DNA from: Oxyruncus cristatus
Taxonomy: Eukaryota > Chordata > Aves > Passeriformes > Cotingidae
Length of the DNA: 64,000 bases
Assembly: GCA_013399855.1 (NCBI GenBank)
Contig: VXAY01001956.1
Coordinates: 933,068 to 997,067 of the forward strand
Direction of reading: 5' to 3'
The stretch's first letter is position 1. Each line of letters begins with the position of its first letter. The position numbers and the translations under genes are program-made. Below are positions 59,000 through 64,000 of the stretch, piece after piece. The notes beneath the pieces were generated by a model. The model was not told the origin of the DNA. It made no database searches and saw only the letters and a list, made by a program, of their open reading frames with translations.

Positions 59000-60005
59000 G
59001 AGAGTATTTATGTTCCACAATCAGCTTTGCTTTTGCTTAATCCAAGCGTAATACATACAGAAAAATCACATGAATTAGCTATCATCAAATTCAGCTAAAC
59101 AAAAACAATACAGAGTTTGACAAAGGTGAATTGAAAATAAAAATGCAACAGAAGTGTAGGTACAAAGAGCAGATAAACTTGAAAATACGCATTTCACACC
59201 AGGTTGTATATTCATGGCATCCTGAAGCCAAATAATGCCCTTTGTACAGAATTCTGTAACAATCAATATCTATTTTCTTAAATTTTAAATGGTATGTCAA
59301 GTCTGCATAATACTTCAGTGGTTCAACATGCAACTCAAATTCTGCTCAGTAAATTTTAATAAAAAAGGAAGCAACAACTACCATCTACAAATATAGAGGG
59401 CAACAGAAAAAGAATATGAGTCAAGACTGTTAGTCACTTAGAAATACCCTTTCATAAAGATCAATCATGTCATCAAGATTAAAATTCAGGGGTGCAGCTA
59501 CTAAAAGAGGGTTTTTTTTTTTTCTAGAACTACTTCATTGCAGGTATAACTTGTAGCTAAGATAACATTTCAGTGCTTCAGGCCACAGCCTTTCAGACTA
59601 TATTCCTGATTCTGCTTTATCAAATACATAGACTGAAATAGGCCAGAGATGAGTTTACAGACTTCAACAGTAGTGTTACATATAGCATATGCAGCACAGG
59701 CGTCTTTACATAAAATGTCTATTAGCAGCATCTTTGGGTCGAAATATCCAGTAAGACATTCATAAGCATTAATTACAAAATCGGTATCAGTGAGCATAGG
59801 AAAGGCATTCACATTATAAAAATACAGGACATTTAGACTAGCTGGTGTTGTAATGGCTAAGTAATGGGACATCTATTAGATGTGACGAAGGCCAACAGTT
59901 TCTTTTCAAATTAACCTGGCTTGACTTTCCACAAATGAAAGCAGTATCGAAAATTCAGCAAGTGTTATTTTCAAATGGGAGTTCCTGCATTTCTCAGTGC
60001 TATAA
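59000..60005 (-). other. CTNNAL1: CTNNAL1 3'UTR (approximate extent)
   Basis: The minus-strand sequence after the CTNNAL1 stop has no clear AATAAA. ATTAAA occurs at about 59355-59360 and a CATAAA-type variant near 59007, so the 3' end is uncertain. A minus-strand frame of 100 codons (59570-59872) lies inside, followed about 50 nt later by an A-tract (13 T on the + strand near 59511). The ABITRAM and CTNNAL1 transcripts may end within a few hundred bases of each other. Confidence 0.45.
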
Positions 60006-60167
60006 TTACTTGCTCTCTAAAAACGTCATGTTTGTTACGTGATTTTCTAAAGACTTGATGCCAAATGTCTCCGCTCTCCTTTCTGGAGTATGTGCATTTG
60101 TACCAGTTCGTATTCTGTCTTCTTTCCATGGTGGAGCAGGTTTAAGGCAACCATTTCCTGCTTTATT
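60006..60167 (-). CDS. CTNNAL1: CTNNAL1 terminal exon
   Basis: Acceptor TACACAG|AAT at 60168/60167. It codes for 53 polar residues (NKAGNGCLKPAPPWKEDRIR to TFLESK) and TAA at 60006-60008. It is rich in Lys, Arg and Thr and probably disordered. Confidence 0.88.
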   Translation of the reverse strand, partial: NKAGNGCLKPAPPWKEDRIRTGTNAHTPERRAETFGIKSLENHVTNMTFLESK

Positions 60168-63100
60168 CTGTGTATATATATAAAAAAGAATATTTCTTAA
60201 AAACAACCAACCAACCCCAACGAAACAAAACCCAAAGCCTATTTAAAATAGTGGAGATGAACGACATACTAACCTTTCTCAGTAATTTGAAGCAAAGTGG
60301 AAGAAGCTGGCATAATAGAGTCATCACATTCCTTGTTTTCAGGATGCATGCATCAACCTAAACAAGACAATTGATAGTAGAGCAAGACCATTCATTACTT
60401 GTGTTAGGCAGTTGTTTTCTGCATGAAATGGTAATCTACTTTGAGCTGGAATAAGTAACATTTGTGCTTCTGAAATCTCTTCTAATCAAATGGTTTTGCC
60501 TACATTTTTATAAATTTCTCTATATAGTGCATGTAAAACAAGAGCATCCCTTCTGTTATGCTAAGACTTGAGCTATGATATAGAAGGGAGTGACACACAT
60601 CCCAAGAGAATGTGTAATTCTCTGCTGTAAACAACACCATATTGAACAGTAATAGGAGTTTCTTGGAAAGGGGCTCTTGTCATCTAAGTATGAATCATCA
60701 CAATTCTTCATGATTTTCCCTTTTGCTTTATGTCCTGTCAGCATGCTTTAGAAAGCCACGCATCATGAAAGCCTTACTTTGATGCGAGTTACACTAAGAG
60801 TTGTCTTAAATCTTAGACCATTTTAGTCCATGCCTCAAGTCTGACACTCAGCACAGATTATAAGTTTGGGCCCTTGACAAACATTGAGAGCCTAGTCCTT
60901 CTATGTGGTGATACACTGCTGTATAAACAGACTGGAGTTCCCATTTAGTTTAGAGAGTGTGAAACAAACCAAGAGGTAAGCCCCAAGGTGCTCAGTTTGG
61001 TTCTGAGTGGCTTGCATTCTCTATCTAGTTTTAGACCCTGCTGTAAAACTGAAACACCTTTTCCACGGCCAACTGGAAACAAACATCCAGGTGCACGGAA
61101 ATCATATTGCTCACACTGCTCATACTGCTGCTCGGGGATACTTCAGTTCTTCAAGAAACCTGACCTCCATTCCCACTGAGGTTTGCAGGTCTACTTCTTG
61201 TGATAATTAACAATGCTGAAACTGTCATAGCAGCTGTATAGGTATTTATTTATAGCAAATAGTAACATTATCATAAAAATTCTGGGCAGTCTAGGGTACA
61301 CTACCTACCTACTGAAAAGCAAACATGTATTTCAGAAATAGAGCCGGGGGTTGGAATTTACATTTATATACATGTACATTTATGTTAAGCATTAGTAACA
61401 ACAGAATAACCATAATTATTACAGTGGTGGAAATACATATAACCTTCATTACAATTCTGATCACTGAAGTCCACAGTGAGGTATGCTTAATTACAGTTCC
61501 TATTTTTCTGGATGAAATTTGAGTGGATTACAGTATTATTACTGCAATCTAATGGATTACAGTGTGATTATATACAGTATTACTCCATCTCTTATTATTC
61601 TGCTGAAAATTCTCATTTGCAGCATGATAAAATTCCAGTGCCTCTCTTTATCTAGTGGGTAAGGTGAGGGGCATGTTGATAGAAGTTCTCTAAAAAAAGA
61701 TCTCAGCTGCGAAAAGAATATAAAATAGTGGAAGCCTATAGACACCTTTCCACTTCTAATTTTTTAAGTGCAGTCCAGGAAAGTCATTGTCTTGGGAAAC
61801 ATTTCTGTAAACTCTTTGATTAACAGTGAAATCAAAAACTTAAATAGTAATTTCAGTGCTCTACGTAATAGGAAGGAAAAAATATCCTATTATTTTACTG
61901 ATTCCTAGACTCAGTAAGTCAGTAAGCTCAGGGTAGGGAAACTGTTCCTTAAACATTAATATCAACATGTGTGTGGCCACCGGGCCAATTACACAAAACT
62001 TGATATCTTATGATCCCTAAAAAAGTTTTATGTAAGCCTGTAGAGTAATACTATCCAATATTCAAGCCATCCACTGACAGGCTTCCATGTAGGCTGTGTG
62101 CCAGTGTACTGTATTTTGGCTCCTATCAAACAAACTCCCAGCATGAATGAGTGGATCAGGTCAGGATAAACTTCACTGAAACCCTTGTCTGGTAGTAGGG
62201 AAAGCATAAAGAGAAAAGAAATAAAAGGCCAGAAGACAACAGCACCCATGCTGGAGAAAATCTCTTCCTGAGACAAGGCAGTGCAGCAAATGGCTGAGAT
62301 TAGTTATCAGTGAGGGGTGTCCCAAGAGACAAAACATTTTCAGCAAGGGCAAGAGTTCTTATGGTTCTTCCTCTATATTTTGCACATCAGCTGCTCAAAA
62401 CACGTTAAGTGCAAAACAACACTTCAGTTCCCCTCCTATACAGGGAACAGCAACAGTGACATACTGTATAGCAGAAAAACACTTGCACAACAGCACAAAA
62501 TTTTGTACTTATTAATTTTTATGATCCTCTGTCAATCCAGAAGCCAATCAAGAACTTCAGCTGTCATGAATTGTTCCGTATTTTAACTGGAGCATAAATT
62601 AGTAAGCTACAGCATTTCAAAACAAGTTAGGCATTGCTTTCAGGAATGTATGTAATTTTTACCTTACCTTTGTAAATGTAGCACTTTTACCCTGAGCAGA
62701 AGCTTTAGCTGTTATCTGGAGCTGCTTGCACACAGAGATGAGTTTTTCAGACTCCAACAGAAGCAAAGGTTTGTCATCCTCGTGTACCTGAAATGTGGTG
62801 TAGAAAGACAAAACAACTCTGTGTTAAAGACTCCGATATTAAGTTAACAGAGGAGACAGCACAGCCAGCTTTTAAGCACTGGTGTCACTGGTGTCATAAG
62901 CTGAATGGCTGTTTTAGAGGTCATACATCACCTGATCAGAAAAAGCATGAAGAGCTGAAGCAAGCTTTGTGCCCTCTGTGGCAAAAATCTGAAAGGGGGA
63001 GAAAGCATGTAACAAAATGAACCGCAATGGAAGTTTCTTCTTATTTAATAGTGTGCTTTGAAGTAAAGAGGTAGCAGGAGATACTTGTAATAGTTGTATA

Positions 63101-63848
63101 TATTTATAATTCACAAGTCAGCAGTTTGCAGTGACTTCTGAAATAACAAGCTACACTACAAACTGCCATCCTCCAGATAAGCAAAGCTTAAAGGCTTTCC
63201 CTTTACATATAACCCCCCCCGATTTCCAATTATTTCTTGCACTGTGGCAGCTCACAAATGTTTTGTGGGTAGATAACACCTGCCGTGTTTGTATATTGTA
63301 CTATCAAAGGTAACCAGTCTCCTGTTACACACAAGCATGCAGGCTGGACACAAGGAATCCACACATTCCTTCATTTGGCCCCTTTCCTTCTGTTTGTATT
63401 ATGCAAATTTTTACATCCTATTTCTTTCCCAAGAAAATACTGCTGCTCAGACTAGGATCAAGTATCTGTTAACACTATCAGGGACTGAGCTAAGTGACAC
63501 AAAGAATACTACTAATGTATTGAAGTCCACTGGTATTTGCCATATAATGCCATAATTTGCTATTCTTCCTCTTAACTGGAAAGTAACGCCTATCAGTATA
63601 ATGAATGATGTCTCAAGTTACTCGTGGAACACTGAAAAGTATGCTTTCAGAGGTATGTACCAGAGTTAGGCTGCCTAAAATCTACAGCTGCCAGTCAACT
63701 CATGGTACACTGTACTTATGTGTAAGGAATCAGAGACTTAAGTTCCAATTTGGCTTTCACTCAGAGTGCCTACCTCATGTTTTGTTAAAAATATATTACC
63801 TCTGCTTGATGAAATAGGTCTTGAGTAGTTTTCAGAAGTCCTTCTCCT
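60006..63848 (-). CDS. CTNNAL1: CTNNAL1 (alpha-catulin), C-terminal five coding exons; 5' part beyond the window
   Basis: Alpha-catulin is a vinculin/alpha-catenin family scaffold that binds the Rho exchange factor ARHGEF1 (Lbc) and takes part in Rho, NF-kB and cytoskeletal signalling in the cytoplasm. Five exons join in phase on the minus strand: 63800-63848, 62932-62988, 62668-62787, 60274-60357 and 60006-60167, giving about 156 C-terminal residues. They read GEGLLKTTQDLFHQAE, IFATEGTKLASALHAFSDQ, then a helical stretch with LISVCKQLQITAKASAQGKS, the 'NVMTLLCQLLPLCFKLLRK' segment, and a polar tail ending FLESK. The middle segments correspond to the last vinculin-type helical bundle. All introns are GT-AG. 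Assignment rests on similarity to alpha-catulin and on the conserved ABITRAM neighbour. The N-terminal three quarters of the protein lies to the right of the window. Confidence 0.92.
60274..60357 (-). CDS. CTNNAL1: CTNNAL1 penultimate exon in window
   Basis: 28 codons, phase 0 on both sides: VDACILKTRNVMTLLCQLLP and LCFKLLRK. Acceptor TTTAG|GTT, donor AGAAAG|GTTAGT. Confidence 0.92.
60358..62667 (-). other. CTNNAL1: CTNNAL1 intron
   Basis: 2.3 kb between two verified exons. Nothing recognisable inside apart from a short direct repeat (TGGATTACAGT twice, around 61525 and 61553). Confidence 0.7.
62668..62787 (-). CDS. CTNNAL1: CTNNAL1 internal exon (40 codons)
   Basis: Phase 0 on both sides: VHEDDKPLLLLESEKLISVC to KSATFTK. 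Acceptor ATTTCAG|GTA, donor ACAAAG|GTAAGG. The pattern is that of an alpha-catenin-type helical bundle. Confidence 0.93.
62932..62988 (-). CDS. CTNNAL1: CTNNAL1 internal exon (19 codons)
   Basis: Phase 0 on both sides: IFATEGTKLASALHAFSDQ. Acceptor CTTTCAG|ATT, donor GATCAG|GTGATG. Too short for homology alone, but its frame and spacing fit between its neighbours. Confidence 0.88.
63800..63848 (-). CDS. CTNNAL1: CTNNAL1 internal exon (rightmost in window)
   Basis: Codes for GEGLLKTTQDLFHQAE, ending GCAGAG|GTAATA. The acceptor may be CCCACAG (exon from 63848) or two bases further in; phase with the preceding exon cannot be checked because that exon is outside the window. Confidence 0.8.
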
Positions 63849-63943
63849 CTGTGGGAAATAAAGAAAGCAGAAGGTATGCCATGGACAGACTATGGATTAT
63901 TTTGCCTGCTCCTTGCATAAGTTATAGTCTCACCACTGAACGT

Positions 63944-63971
63944 TTTACAGTTCACACCACTGAACTGTAAA
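63944..63971. repeat. Perfect 11-bp inverted repeat in CTNNAL1 intron
   Basis: TTTACAGTTCA (63944-63954) and its exact reverse complement (63961-63971) surround a 6-nt loop. The phrase CACCACTGAAC also occurs twice (63931 and 63955), so a small local duplication may have produced it. Confidence 0.85.
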
Positions 63972-64000
63972 GTATCAGTCTTTTAGAAGATACTAGACAC

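Overview
The window is nuclear DNA from a vertebrate, almost certainly a bird. The evidence is split, GT-AG-spliced genes, many 5'-truncated CR1 LINE fragments (several ending in the ATTCTATG-type 3' tail), and an LTR of a type I know from avian genomes. It holds three protein-coding genes, all in the right half: SLC39A6 (ZIP6/LIV-1 zinc transporter, + strand, 9 coding exons, 35479-50814), ABITRAM (FAM206A/Simiate, + strand, 6 exons, 55044-58767) and the 3' end of CTNNAL1 (alpha-catulin, - strand, last 5 exons, 60006-63848, continuing past the right edge). All three reading frames are intact across every junction I could place, so none looks like a pseudogene.

Layout. 1-33 kb is AT-rich and gene-poor: I recognise no exon on either strand. 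It holds CR1 fragments (about 4.45-4.97, 9.39-9.47, 20.39-20.60 and 20.99-21.19 kb), one solo ERV LTR (16.44-17.54 kb), an unidentified GC-richer repeat-like block (28.33-29.69 kb) and simple repeats. 33.3-34.35 kb is a GC/CpG-rich island with a 48-bp minisatellite of about 11 copies, two isolated N bases and a 72-N gap. It is the likely SLC39A6 promoter and non-coding first exon. An antisense CR1 and a short intron follow, then the exon carrying the start codon. 50.8-54.8 kb is SLC39A6 3'UTR or intergenic DNA. 54.95-55.3 kb is the ABITRAM CpG promoter and first exons. ABITRAM and CTNNAL1 converge tail to tail with about 1.2 kb between stop codons.

Gene relationships. ABITRAM next to CTNNAL1 matches human 9q31.3. 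SLC39A6 is on human 18q12 and is not a neighbour of these genes there. Genes from human 9 and 18 occurring together fits the avian Z chromosome, but that is inference. In human, SLC39A6 and ABITRAM each share a divergent promoter with an Elongator gene (ELP2 and ELP1 respectively). Neither partner is recognisable here, so the locus appears to carry a rearrangement breakpoint relative to human.

I found no undescribed enzymatic or defence system. The most unusual points are the promoter-proximal minisatellite that carries one G-quadruplex motif per unit, a GC-AG intron in ABITRAM, a nearly pure His-Asp tract in the SLC39A6 ectodomain, a possible intronic poly(A) site that would give a soluble SLC39A6 ectodomain, and a tiny CR1-like insert nested in the LTR.
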